DNA of 6,723 nucleotides from Rhodothermia bacterium (GCA_030431165.1 JAUIJQ010000178.1:1-6723), one strand, 5' to 3'; positions 1 through 5,699 are shown, counted from the stretch's first letter. Notes: generated by a model from the letters alone, not told the origin. Numbers and translations: made by a program.

Positions 1-829
1 CGCCACTACCGTTGCCGTACAGGAATACGCCGCCGGTCGGCCGTCGCCCGCGTTCCCAGGTCGCGGCGAATATCGTGTCTGGTGACCGCGGGTTTATCGC
101 GACATCGATTGCACCGGTAGAATCATTTACAAACAATACACGCTCCCAGGATTCTCCGTGGTCGGCTGACCGATATACGCCCCGGTCCGGGGTCGGCGCA
201 AAGTATGATCCGACTGCGGCTACGAATACCCGACTTGGGTCGGCGGGATCAATCGCAACGCGCCCGATCGAAGCGGTTCCTTCAAGCCCTACCGGTTGCC
301 AGTCCAGTCCGCCGTTTGTCGATCGGTACATGCCAAGACCGGGCGCGTTGTTGTGCCCACCGTTCGACTCGCCGGTGCCAACGTAAAGCGTGTCCGAATC
401 GTCTGGGTTGATCGCGATATCGCCAATCGTCAGGACGGCGTAGTCGTCGAATATGGGCACCCAATTCTGACCGTCGTCATCGGTTTTGAACACGCCGCCG
501 GTCGCCGCCGCTGCATACGCGACGCCCATCCGATTGGGGTCGTACTCGATGTCGACTATGCGACCACCAATATTCGTTGGGCCGACGAACTCCCAACTCG
601 CCGCACGTTTGTTCAGGCGCTCGCCCAGCTTACGCTCGCGAATGGAGGACTGGATCGATGCGCCATCGTATTGGTAGTGCGGATAGGTGCGCTGGACCCA
701 ATGCCAATCGGATGGCTTTCGGGGTTGGTCGATCGGCTCACGCGAACAGCCCGACAACAGCACCGTTAGTGCGATACCGGCGAACAGCGGCGCCAAGCGC
801 AAAGCAAGAGGGCCGGCGAAGCGACGCAT
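1..829 (-). CDS. BNR/Asp-box repeat lipoprotein (sortilin/sialidase-like beta-propeller), 3' end cut by window
   Basis: The frame is open from the ATG at 829-827 to the window edge (276 codons visible, C-terminus missing). Residues 1-28 form a lipoprotein signal peptide: arginines at 2-3, a hydrophobic stretch of about 8-25, and lipobox LSGC with the lipidated Cys at 28. Three Asp-box (BNR) motifs follow at regular spacing: TDDDGQNW (116-123), STNGGLDW (170-177) and SADHGESW (221-228), each followed by a strand ending in an 'I.INP.DP'-like turn. This is the pattern of WD40/YVTN/BNR or VPS10/sortilin-type beta-propellers, which in this family often exceed 900 residues. The protein is therefore probably membrane-anchored outside the cytoplasm and may bind or degrade glycans or proteins; I see no catalytic residues that decide this. 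No Shine-Dalgarno is visible before the ATG; an in-frame TTG at 844-842 is a less likely start. It is divergent from the ABC ATPase gene. Confidence 0.85.
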   Translation of the reverse strand, partial: MRRFAGPLALRLAPLFAGIALTVLLSGCSREPIDQPRKPSDWHWVQRTYPHYQYDGASIQSSIRERKLGERLNKRAASWEFVGPTNIGGRIVDIEYDPNRMGVAYAAAATGGVFKTDDDGQNWVPIFDDYAVLTIGDIAINPDDSDTLYVGTGESNGGHNNAPGLGMYRSTNGGLDWQPVGLEGTASIGRVAIDPADPSRVFVAAVGSYFAPTPDRGVYRSADHGESWERVLFVNDSTGAIDVAINPRSPDTIFAATWERGRRPTGGVFLYGNGSG

Positions 830-832
830 TTG

Positions 833-840
833 TATCTTTG
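833..840 (+). promoter_or_regulatory. Candidate Bacteroidota -7 promoter element (TAnnTTTG) for the ABC ATPase gene
   Basis: TATCTTTG matches the Bacteroidota primary-sigma -7 consensus TAnnTTTG at all fixed positions and lies 21 bp before the ATG at 862. No TTTG-type -33 element is found 19-21 bp upstream, so this is half of a promoter at best. The same octamer appears on the minus strand before the DPM1-like gene. Confidence 0.35.
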
Positions 841-861
841 ACAAGATCACCAGACAACTTG

Positions 862-1494
862 ATGGCACTGATTCGCTTTGAGAATATCGGGAAGGCCTTT
901 GGTTCCCGCACCGTCTTCTCCGGAATCACCGATGAGGTTGATCCGGGCGAGTACATCGCGGTGGTGGGCCCGAACGGTTCGGGCAAGTCCACGCTACTCC
1001 GTATTGCTGCCGGGTTACTGCGGCCATCGAGCGGTTCCGTGACATTGTATCGCGGCGGTACAACAATCGCGGACGAGTACCGATCGCGTGTCATCGGTTA
1101 TCTCGCTCCGTACGTTCAGTTTTACCGAGCACTGTCGGCGCGAGAAAATCTGTCGTTCCTTGTGTCACTACGTGCGCGCACCGACGTTGGTCGCGTAGAT
1201 GAGGTGCTTGGCCGCATTGGGCTGTCTGATCGCGCCGACGATCTGGTCGGCGCTTTTTCGTCGGGAATGTTGCAGCGGCTCCGACTCGCTGCGGCGATTG
1301 TGCACAATCCGGACGTTGTCCTGCTCGACGAACCGTTTGCGAACCTGGATGAGCCGGGAGCAGCACTGGTGTCTTCGGTAGTTGAGGAGACACGCTCGCG
1401 AGGAGGCGCTGTGCTCGTGGCGACCAACCGGGCAGACGTTGCCGATGTTTGCTCCCGCAAGTTGCGGATAGCCGATCACGTGCCCCAGCACTGA
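862..1494 (+). CDS. ABC transporter ATP-binding protein, CcmA-like
   Basis: This 210-aa protein is a single nucleotide-binding domain. Walker A is GPNGSGKST (36-44), the Q-loop region is IGYLAPYVQFY (78-88), the signature is FSSGMLQRL (132-140, a degenerate LSGGQ), Walker B is VVLLDEP (152-158) and the D-loop is ANLD (160-163). The H-loop position reads ATN (187-189), with Asn where most ABC ATPases have His. The short length and the 'APY.Q.Y' Q-loop resemble CcmA, the ATPase of the heme/cytochrome c maturation exporter, but no ccmB or ccmC is adjacent, so the substrate is unknown. It would act on the cytoplasmic face with a membrane partner encoded elsewhere. I chose the ATG at 862 because the ABC fold begins at once (MALIRFENIGKAFG); the frame is open further upstream to an ATG at 577, but that stretch lies antisense to the lipoprotein gene. 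No Shine-Dalgarno is seen. It converges on comF with a 9-bp gap. Confidence 0.88.
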   Translation: MALIRFENIGKAFGSRTVFSGITDEVDPGEYIAVVGPNGSGKSTLLRIAAGLLRPSSGSVTLYRGGTTIADEYRSRVIGYLAPYVQFYRALSARENLSFLVSLRARTDVGRVDEVLGRIGLSDRADDLVGAFSSGMLQRLRLAAAIVHNPDVVLLDEPFANLDEPGAALVSSVVEETRSRGGAVLVATNRADVADVCSRKLRIADHVPQH

Positions 1495-1503
1495 GCGTTC
1501 TGT

Positions 1504-2166
1504 TTAACGTCGTGCGAAGCCCATTGCGCACGCTTTCACACTTATCGCTCCAGCCGCCCGCGCCACCGCCGCCGCTTCCGTCATCGTCGCGCCCGACGTG
1601 ATGACATCGTCGATGATCATGACACGTGCACCGGACAGTGAGTGGTCGGTGGGTTGTAGTACTCCCGCGACGTTTTTCGCCCGGTCGTACTCGGTGAGAC
1701 GAGTCTGCGTCATCGTTGCTCTGGACCTTGTCAGTGCATTCGGGTAATACCTGGCCCCTAAACGATTTGCCGCCCCGGCAGCCATCTGGCCTACCTGGTT
1801 GTATCCTCGCGACACGCGACGCATCCTGTGCAGCGGAACGGGTACGACGACGTCGATGGTCCAACCTCGACGGATTGCTTCGTCGGCAATGAGCTGCCCA
1901 ATCGCCCCGCCAAGGAATGGCTGATTGCCGTATTTGATTGCACGGTGGATCTGTTGAATCGCCCCGGACTTCTCGAAAACCCAGAGCGCAAATATCCCAT
2001 CGACAAGCGTCCCGTCGCAGTGCTCTGCAATTGATTGCTCTACTTCACGCTCAAGCGGCTGGTCCAGTCTGCACGAGCAGACTGCGCACAACGCGGCCCC
2101 ACTCGTGGTCGGGTGGCGGCAGACGGCGCAGCGAACCGGGAAAACGAGTGAAAGCATACCTCGCAT
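1504..2166 (-). CDS. comF: ComF family protein (phosphoribosyltransferase fold, competence-type)
   Basis: The 220-aa protein has the full ComF layout. An N-terminal zinc-binding pair of CxxC motifs (C13-C16 and C27-C30) is followed by the 'FEKSGAIQQIHRAIKYG' segment that recurs in the family, then VPVPLH..R...RGYNQ, and finally the PRPP-binding loop VMIIDDVITSGAT (182-194) typical of type I phosphoribosyltransferases. ComF proteins take part in handling incoming single-stranded DNA during natural transformation, in the cytoplasm; the exact reaction is not settled, and many non-competent bacteria also carry one. I chose the ATG at 2166 because the conserved fold starts there (MRGMLSLVFPVRC); another ATG lies three codons later at 2157, and the frame stays open upstream to 2346 without family-like sequence. 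A weak GAGG lies 5 nt before the start. It stands alone, convergent with the ABC ATPase and divergent from the 90-aa gene. Confidence 0.92.
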   Translation of the reverse strand: MRGMLSLVFPVRCAVCRHPTTSGAALCAVCSCRLDQPLEREVEQSIAEHCDGTLVDGIFALWVFEKSGAIQQIHRAIKYGNQPFLGGAIGQLIADEAIRRGWTIDVVVPVPLHRMRRVSRGYNQVGQMAAGAANRLGARYYPNALTRSRATMTQTRLTEYDRAKNVAGVLQPTDHSLSGARVMIIDDVITSGATMTEAAAVARAAGAISVKACAMGFARR

Positions 2167-2405
2167 GGCGACCTCGTTGGCGGGGTGTATAGTTGGTCGG
2201 CTTTTTTCCCATATAGGGTTCAGGTGCACTAACTTGTGACCGTGCGGTGGGTACGTGTGGACCGGTCTGGGTCCTGCATCACGCTCTTTTGGCAGCTTTT
2301 CCGGCCACATACTGCCACACCCGCAGGTTCCGGTGCGCTGGCACACGTATTGTGTTTGTTGTAAGGAATCGCCGAAACGCTACAATCCAGGGATACGGAA
2401 CGGAC
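2167..2405. other. Divergent intergenic region between comF and the 90-aa gene
   Basis: This 239-bp stretch separates two divergent starts and must hold both promoters. The right-hand promoter candidate is listed separately. For comF, the minus strand has TATACA (2191-2186) at a suitable distance, but no matching -35 hexamer, so I do not call a promoter there. No RNA gene or convincing repeat is visible. Confidence 0.5.
2359..2386 (+). promoter_or_regulatory. Candidate promoter for the 90-aa protein / QTMAN-like operon
   Basis: TTGTAA (2359-2364), a 16-bp spacer, then TACAAT (2381-2386) resemble sigma-70 -35 and -10 elements with 4/6 and 5/6 matches. Transcription would begin near 2393 and leave about 13 nt before the ATG at 2406. 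An alternative is the near-match TGTGTTTG (2351-2358) to the Bacteroidota -7 motif. Both readings are by eye. Confidence 0.35.
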
Positions 2406-2678
2406 ATGGCTTCACGACAACGCCGCGGAATGCTCATCAAGAACACGAACGCCCGGGCGGTTACGGTTGAGATGAGTACGCGAACTATTACGCTTAATCC
2501 GGGTGACGAGGCGCTCGTTACCCCCGAGGAGGTACAAGATTCGGCCCTTCGCGACCATTTGCAGGTTCGTGGAGTCTCGATCGTAAGACCGTCTACCGAG
2601 GCAGAGGAAGGAGAACTTCGTCGTGTGCTTAGTGGACAGGCGGCCGCGCAACCACAGGAAGAGCAGGAGGAGGCATAA
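2406..2678 (+). CDS. Hypothetical 90-aa protein, first gene of the QTMAN-like operon
   Basis: I do not recognise this protein. Residues 1-8 are basic (MASRQRRG). Residues 9-62 look like a compact, beta-rich domain: alternating hydrophobic positions, a turn at LNPGDEALV (30-38), a short helix at TPEEVQDSALRDHL (39-52), and a final strand VSIVRP (57-62). The last 28 residues are acidic, Ala/Gln-rich and probably disordered, ending EEQEEA. There is no signal peptide, membrane segment or Cys. The pattern 'L.PGd...vt.eev....l...L...gvsiv' loosely recalls small domains in phage head-tail gene clusters, but no phage genes lie here and I draw no functional conclusion. The ATG at 2406 is preferred because it fits the candidate promoter and the start of the folded part; the frame is open upstream to 2247. 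No Shine-Dalgarno is seen. Its stop lies 3 bp before the glycosyltransferase start, so the two are almost certainly co-transcribed. Confidence 0.75.
   Translation: MASRQRRGMLIKNTNARAVTVEMSTRTITLNPGDEALVTPEEVQDSALRDHLQVRGVSIVRPSTEAEEGELRRVLSGQAAAQPQEEQEEA
2665..2673 (+). promoter_or_regulatory. Ribosome binding site for the QTMAN-like gene, inside the upstream coding region
   Basis: AGGAGGAGG lies 8 nt before the ATG at 2682, within the codons for the acidic C-terminal tail of the 90-aa protein. It supports the ATG at 2682 and suggests coupled translation of the two genes. Confidence 0.5.
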
Positions 2679-2681
2679 AAC

Positions 2682-3875
2682 ATGGCGCGCATTCTTGCGC
2701 TTGAGCCCTGGTACGGCGGGTCACATCGTAATTTCATGGACGGGCTCGTGGAGCACTCGCAACACGAGTTTCAGACCATCACAATGGCCGCGCGCTTCTG
2801 GAAATGGCGCATGCAAGGCGGTGCCGTAACGCTAGCTCGAAAGACGAGAGAGGTTATCGAAGGGGGCTTTATGCCGGATGTGTTGTTCGCGTCTGACATG
2901 GTCAACCTGCCGGCGTACCTCGCCCTGACGCGCGATCTTGTGCCGGATGTCCCGGTGGTGGTCTACTTCCACGAGAATCAGCTCACGTATCCGTTACCGG
3001 AAGGGACGGAACGGGACTACACGTACGGCTACATCAATTACTTGTCGTGCCTTGCCGCTGATCGCATCGTCTTCAATTCCAGTTTCCATCGGGACCAGTT
3101 CCTCGAGGCGCTTCCATTGTTGCTGCGGGCGTTCCCTGACTACACACACCTGCACAGCGTCAATCGAATCCGGGAGAAGAGTGAAGTGCTGCATCTCGGA
3201 ATTGAGCTGGAACGGCATGACCTGTATCGCGATCCCGTGTCGCGGGCAGCGCGCGAGCGTAGCGGGGTGATGACGGTCCTGTGGAATCAGCGGTGGGAGT
3301 ACGACAAGAATCCGGAGGGCTTCTTCAGGCTGATGAATCGGCTGGATGACTCCGGTCACCGATTTAATCTCATCCTGGCCGGTGAGCATTTCAAGGAGCA
3401 GCCGCACGAATTTGAGCGGGCGTTTGAACGCTACGCCGATCGGATCTTGCACTACGGGTACGCCGAAGACTTTGAGGAATACAGTCGGCTGCTGCATCGT
3501 GCAGACATAGTCGTTTCCACGTCGATCCATGAGTTCTTCGGGATCGCAATCATGGAGGCGATTTACTGCGGTTGCCACCCCCTGCTTCCGTCGAAGCTGA
3601 GCTATCCCGAGTTGATTCCCGATTCGTTGCGAGAGCCGCTCCTTCACGCGCCGTTACTCTACGACACCGAGGATGACCTTTTCCGGATCGCGTCGGACCT
3701 GTTGTCTGGTCGTGAGAGACCCTTGCCCGAGGCGTCACTGCGAGGCATTCCGTCGCGTCTGGACTGGGACAGGCATGTGGATGCGTACGACCACATTCTC
3801 GATGACCTTGCGGGGCTTCGCGCCGGAGCCGGGCACGTCCTGGACCACGGGGTAGGCGAACTGCGACCAACCTAG
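2682..3875 (+). CDS. DUF3524/GTDC1-type glycosyltransferase, tRNA-queuosine alpha-mannosyltransferase-like
   Basis: This 397-aa protein has the N-terminal DUF3524 domain (about residues 3-170) and a C-terminal GT-B glycosyltransferase domain (about 195-345). Family landmarks are LEPWYGGSHRNFMDGL (7-22), FWKWRM (39-44), YFHENQLTYP (95-104), the YGYINY...DRIVFNS region (115-133), LWNQRWEYDKNP (200-211), and STSIHEFFGIAIMEA (279-293), which carries the E-x7-E pair E284/E292 of retaining GT-B enzymes. The animal member GTDC1 (QTMAN) transfers mannose to queuosine in the anticodon of tRNA-Asp, and this protein has the same architecture, so I infer a cytoplasmic GDP-sugar-dependent transferase acting on queuosine-tRNA or a related acceptor. 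The sugar and acceptor in bacteria cannot be read from the sequence. No signal or membrane segment is seen. It follows the 90-aa gene by 3 bp and converges on the DPM1-like gene with a 10-bp gap. Length is close to that of full QTMAN proteins. Confidence 0.88.
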   Translation: MARILALEPWYGGSHRNFMDGLVEHSQHEFQTITMAARFWKWRMQGGAVTLARKTREVIEGGFMPDVLFASDMVNLPAYLALTRDLVPDVPVVVYFHENQLTYPLPEGTERDYTYGYINYLSCLAADRIVFNSSFHRDQFLEALPLLLRAFPDYTHLHSVNRIREKSEVLHLGIELERHDLYRDPVSRAARERSGVMTVLWNQRWEYDKNPEGFFRLMNRLDDSGHRFNLILAGEHFKEQPHEFERAFERYADRILHYGYAEDFEEYSRLLHRADIVVSTSIHEFFGIAIMEAIYCGCHPLLPSKLSYPELIPDSLREPLLHAPLLYDTEDDLFRIASDLLSGRERPLPEASLRGIPSRLDWDRHVDAYDHILDDLAGLRAGAGHVLDHGVGELRPT

Positions 3876-3885
3876 GATTGCGGCG

Positions 3886-4611
3886 CTACAGTCGCCGGAA
3901 GATTGCTCGAAGGCGCAATTCCCACACCTTGAATGCGGCCTCTCGAACAATGGCGCGGCTCATCTTCGACTGTCCCTCAGACCGTTCGGTAAAAACGATC
4001 GGGACTTCCTTCAGTCTGAATCCGCGGCGCCAGGCGCGGTAGCTCATCTCGATCTGAAAGGAATAACCGTTCGAGTGGACGTTCTCGAAGTCGATCGCTT
4101 CGAGGACCCTCCGGTGAAAACACTTGTAGCCAGACGTGGCATCTTTCACCGGCATTCGAGTAATGACGCGCGTGTAGATGCCCGCTCCGTATGACAGAAT
4201 CAGTCGCGGTAGTGGCCAGTTGATAACGCGGACGCCGTCGATGTAGCGCGAGCCGATCGCCAGGTCGGCCTCGTCGTTCTGAACAACTGATACGAGGCGG
4301 TTCAGATCAGCCGGGTTATGGGACATGTCGGCGTCCATTTCGCAGACAAAGTCGTACCCATGGTCAAGGGCGTACCGGAAGCCTTCCAGGTACGCGGTCC
4401 CCAATCCGAGTTTACCCGTGCGTTCGATCAGGTGCACGCGGCTCTGTAGATCTTCAGCGAATGAGCGTACGATAGCGGCTGTGCCGTCGGGCGAATTGTC
4501 GTCGACAACAAGCACGTCGATGTGCGGGTCCAGCGCGAGCACCCTGGTCAGAACCGACGAGACGTTCTTTGCCTCGTTGAAGGTCGGGATGACTACGACA
4601 ACGTTCGACAC
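3886..4611 (-). CDS. Polyprenol monophosphomannose synthase (DPM1-like GT2 glycosyltransferase)
   Basis: The 241-aa protein is a single GT-A/GT2 domain with no C-terminal membrane segments, like the soluble DPM1 class. Motifs run in order: IPTFNE (8-13), VVDDNSPDGT (35-44, nucleotide binding), the metal-binding DAD of DADMSHNP (93-100), GSRYIDG (120-126), DATSGYKCF (157-165), GYSFQIEM (182-189) and EGQSKMS (212-218). The family transfers mannose from GDP-mannose to dolichyl or other polyprenyl phosphate, making the lipid-linked donor for mannosylation outside the cytoplasm; other sugars occur in bacterial relatives. The start is GTG at 4611: the conserved IPTFNE motif begins only 7 residues later, there is no start codon between, and an in-frame stop lies at 4647-4645. 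The 12 nt upstream are pyrimidine-rich (CCTCCTCTC), with no Shine-Dalgarno. It lies 52 bp downstream of the anti-sigma gene and could be read with it or from its own promoter at 4653-4660. Confidence 0.9.
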   Translation of the reverse strand: MSNVVVVIPTFNEAKNVSSVLTRVLALDPHIDVLVVDDNSPDGTAAIVRSFAEDLQSRVHLIERTGKLGLGTAYLEGFRYALDHGYDFVCEMDADMSHNPADLNRLVSVVQNDEADLAIGSRYIDGVRVINWPLPRLILSYGAGIYTRVITRMPVKDATSGYKCFHRRVLEAIDFENVHSNGYSFQIEMSYRAWRRGFRLKEVPIVFTERSEGQSKMSRAIVREAAFKVWELRLRAIFRRL

Positions 4612-4652
4612 GAGAGGAGGGAGAGAAACTGCGGGCTCAAAAAGTTACAGGC

Positions 4653-4660
4653 CAAAGATA
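4653..4660 (-). promoter_or_regulatory. Candidate -7 element (TAnnTTTG) for the DPM1-like gene
   Basis: On the minus strand, 4660-4653 read TATCTTTG, identical to the octamer before the ABC ATPase gene and a full match to TAnnTTTG. It falls between the anti-sigma stop codon and the GTG at 4611, giving a leader of roughly 35 nt. No -33 TTTG is found at the right spacing. Confidence 0.35.
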
Positions 4661-4663
4661 CGG

Positions 4664-4942
4664 TCAATCCCGGCCGATGCCCCGATCACGAAGAAAATCG
4701 AGGGTACTTTCAACAAGTTCGGGAGGTGCCGCGATCTTGCCCTCCGACTTGCACAGGTCAATTGTAGTGGAGTACTGATCCAGGAAACGTGCGCAGACGG
4801 CGCACTTTCCAACGTGCGCCTCGAAACTGGCGTTTGTGTCCTGGTCGAGTTCTTTTTCCAGGTAATCGACGATAAACGCGTTGGCATCCGCACACGTGAG
4901 CTGTGGCCGAAAGTAGTTCCGAAGGCGATCCAGAATGTTCAT
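4664..4942 (-). CDS. Soluble zinc-finger (ZAS, zf-HC2) anti-sigma factor
   Basis: The 92-aa protein carries the zinc-associated anti-sigma signature: C17, then H43-x3-C47-x2-C50 (HVGKCAVC). It follows the ECF sigma gene directly, the usual order for a sigma factor and its anti-sigma, so I infer that it binds and holds that sigma factor in the cytoplasm. It ends soon after a short helix (PPELVESTLDFL, 76-87) and has no membrane segment, unlike many zf-HC2 anti-sigmas. A soluble ZAS of this kind could sense redox state or metals through its Cys/His zinc site, as RsrA-type proteins do; that is inference. The start ATG at 4942 is fixed by a strong AGGAGG 6 nt upstream. The gap to the sigma stop codon is 9 bp and the ribosome site overlaps that stop, indicating translational coupling. 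The open frame extends upstream to 5077, but that part lies within the sigma gene. Confidence 0.88.
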   Translation of the reverse strand: MNILDRLRNYFRPQLTCADANAFIVDYLEKELDQDTNASFEAHVGKCAVCARFLDQYSTTIDLCKSEGKIAAPPELVESTLDFLRDRGIGRD

Positions 4943-4948
4943 GACGGT

Positions 4949-4954
4949 CCTCCT
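4949..4954 (-). promoter_or_regulatory. Strong Shine-Dalgarno of the anti-sigma gene, overlapping the sigma stop codon
   Basis: On the minus strand 4954-4949 read AGGAGG, 6 nt before the anti-sigma ATG. The first two bases are also the last two of the sigma TAG stop (4955-4953). It is the best ribosome binding site in the window, where most starts have none. Confidence 0.75.
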
Positions 4955-5546
4955 ATTCGGCGAAGTATTCTGACAACAACGCGTGCAGCGCCTGTCTGGC
5001 GCGATGAAGGCGAACGCGTACCGCGCCTTCGCTGACTCCGAGAATTGCGGAGACTTCGGCAGTTGGTAGCTCTTCAATGTCCCGCAACATCACGACAGTC
5101 CGGTAGTCCTCGGGAAGCCGGTCGATGCCTTCCCGCACGAGTCGGTGGCGTTCCTCTGATTCAACCAGCTTCTCGGGATTCCACCGCGGCGGCACCATGG
5201 ACGGACGCCCGTTTGCATTGAAGTCTGGTTGCAGTCGGTCAACATCGAGTTCGTCGAGTGATGAAGAACGGGCGGACTTGCGAACGGCTGCTCTGGCAAG
5301 GTTGATACCAATCGCGTACAGCCACGTTGTGAACTTTGACTCCCGACGAAACGTGTCGCGTCGCTCGTATGCCTGCAGGAAGGTCTCCTGCATCACGCTC
5401 CGGGCCTCATCGCTATCCTTGACAAAGCGCTGGATAACGCGAAAGAGGCGCTCGCTCTCTTGTGCAACGAGGAGCCTGAACTCTTCCGGATCGCCGGCGA
5501 GCAGCCGCTCGATATCTGGCTGGCGTTGGGTTTTAGTGTCGGCCAA
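4953..5546 (-). CDS. RNA polymerase ECF-type sigma factor
   Basis: The 197-aa protein has the two-domain ECF layout. Region 2 spans about residues 22-92, with DEARSVMQETFLQAYERR (46-63) and FTTWLYAIGINLARAAVRK (72-90) matching the conserved 2.2-2.4 core. A linker of about 40 residues follows, rich in Pro, Asp and Arg. Region 4 spans about 137-192, with LPEDYRTVVMLRDIEELPT (144-162) and the helix-turn-helix AEVSAILGVSEGAVRVRLHRAR (163-184). It directs RNA polymerase to its own set of promoters, probably when the adjacent ZAS anti-sigma releases it. The start appears to be TTG at 5546: the frame holds no ATG or GTG between there and an in-frame stop at 5627-5625, and the next ATG, at residue 52, is inside region 2. 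A start a few codons downstream at a TTG or GTG is also possible. No Shine-Dalgarno is seen. It heads a coupled operon with the anti-sigma gene and perhaps the DPM1-like gene. Confidence 0.9.
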   Translation of the reverse strand: MADTKTQRQPDIERLLAGDPEEFRLLVAQESERLFRVIQRFVKDSDEARSVMQETFLQAYERRDTFRRESKFTTWLYAIGINLARAAVRKSARSSSLDELDVDRLQPDFNANGRPSMVPPRWNPEKLVESEERHRLVREGIDRLPEDYRTVVMLRDIEELPTAEVSAILGVSEGAVRVRLHRARQALHALLSEYFAE

Positions 5547-5648
5547 TGGTGGCGTGTTACGCGGCCCGTCCCGACGAGACGAGGATGGCCGCTGTGGGAT
5601 GGAGTGGTGGACGAAGGAGGGAGTTTAGGTCGGCCCGGCGCGTTCGTG

Positions 5649-5679
5649 CAAACCCACCGCGCCTGGGGATGGTTTCAAA
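5649..5679 (-). promoter_or_regulatory. Candidate promoter for the ECF sigma / anti-sigma operon
   Basis: On the minus strand TTTG (5679-5676), a 19-bp spacer and TGGGTTTG (5656-5649) match the Bacteroidota primary-sigma layout (TTTG, 19-21 bp, TAnnTTTG) with one mismatch. The start site would be near 5642, giving a leader of about 95 nt. The -33 TTTG belongs to one copy of the CTTTGAAACC repeat. Confidence 0.35.
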
Positions 5680-5699
5680 GTGCAAATGCGGTTTCAAAG
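5671..5699 (-). repeat. 10-bp direct repeat CTTTGAAACC, two copies 19 bp apart
   Basis: CTTTGAAACC occurs at 5699-5690 and again at 5680-5671 on the minus strand, with exactly 9 bp between copies. It lies about 125-150 bp upstream of the sigma start. It contains TGAAAC, a -35 core recognised by several ECF sigma factors, but I find no clear ECF -10 (such as CGTC or CGTA) 16-17 bp downstream of either copy. It could equally be a two-site operator. Confidence 0.5.

Noticed and set aside
577..861. In-frame upstream extension of the ABC ATPase (305 aa from ATG at 577)
   Set aside because: The extra 95 residues are Arg/Ser-rich, unlike any ABC domain, and lie antisense to the clear lipoprotein gene; the fold starts at 862.
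1495..1503. Bidirectional terminator between the convergent ABC ATPase and comF genes
   Set aside because: The gap is only 9 bp and I find no stable stem followed by a T-run in or around it.
1091..1864. 257-aa minus-strand open frame
   Set aside because: It overlaps the ABC ATPase antisense and comF in another frame, and its Arg/His-rich product has no recognisable motif.
2167..2346. N-terminal extension of ComF to 2346
   Set aside because: The added 60 residues show no family sequence; the ComF zinc region begins right after the ATG at 2166.
2994..3647. 217-aa minus-strand open frame
   Set aside because: It is fully antisense to the QTMAN-like gene, whose motifs run unbroken through this stretch.
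3876..3903. Terminator between the convergent QTMAN-like and DPM1-like genes
   Set aside because: Only a 4-bp stem (GGCG/CGCC) can form and no T-run follows on either strand.
4325..5035. 236-aa plus-strand open frame
   Set aside because: It is antisense to the DPM1-like, anti-sigma and sigma genes, which have strong family evidence; its Ser/Thr/Arg-rich product looks like a shadow.
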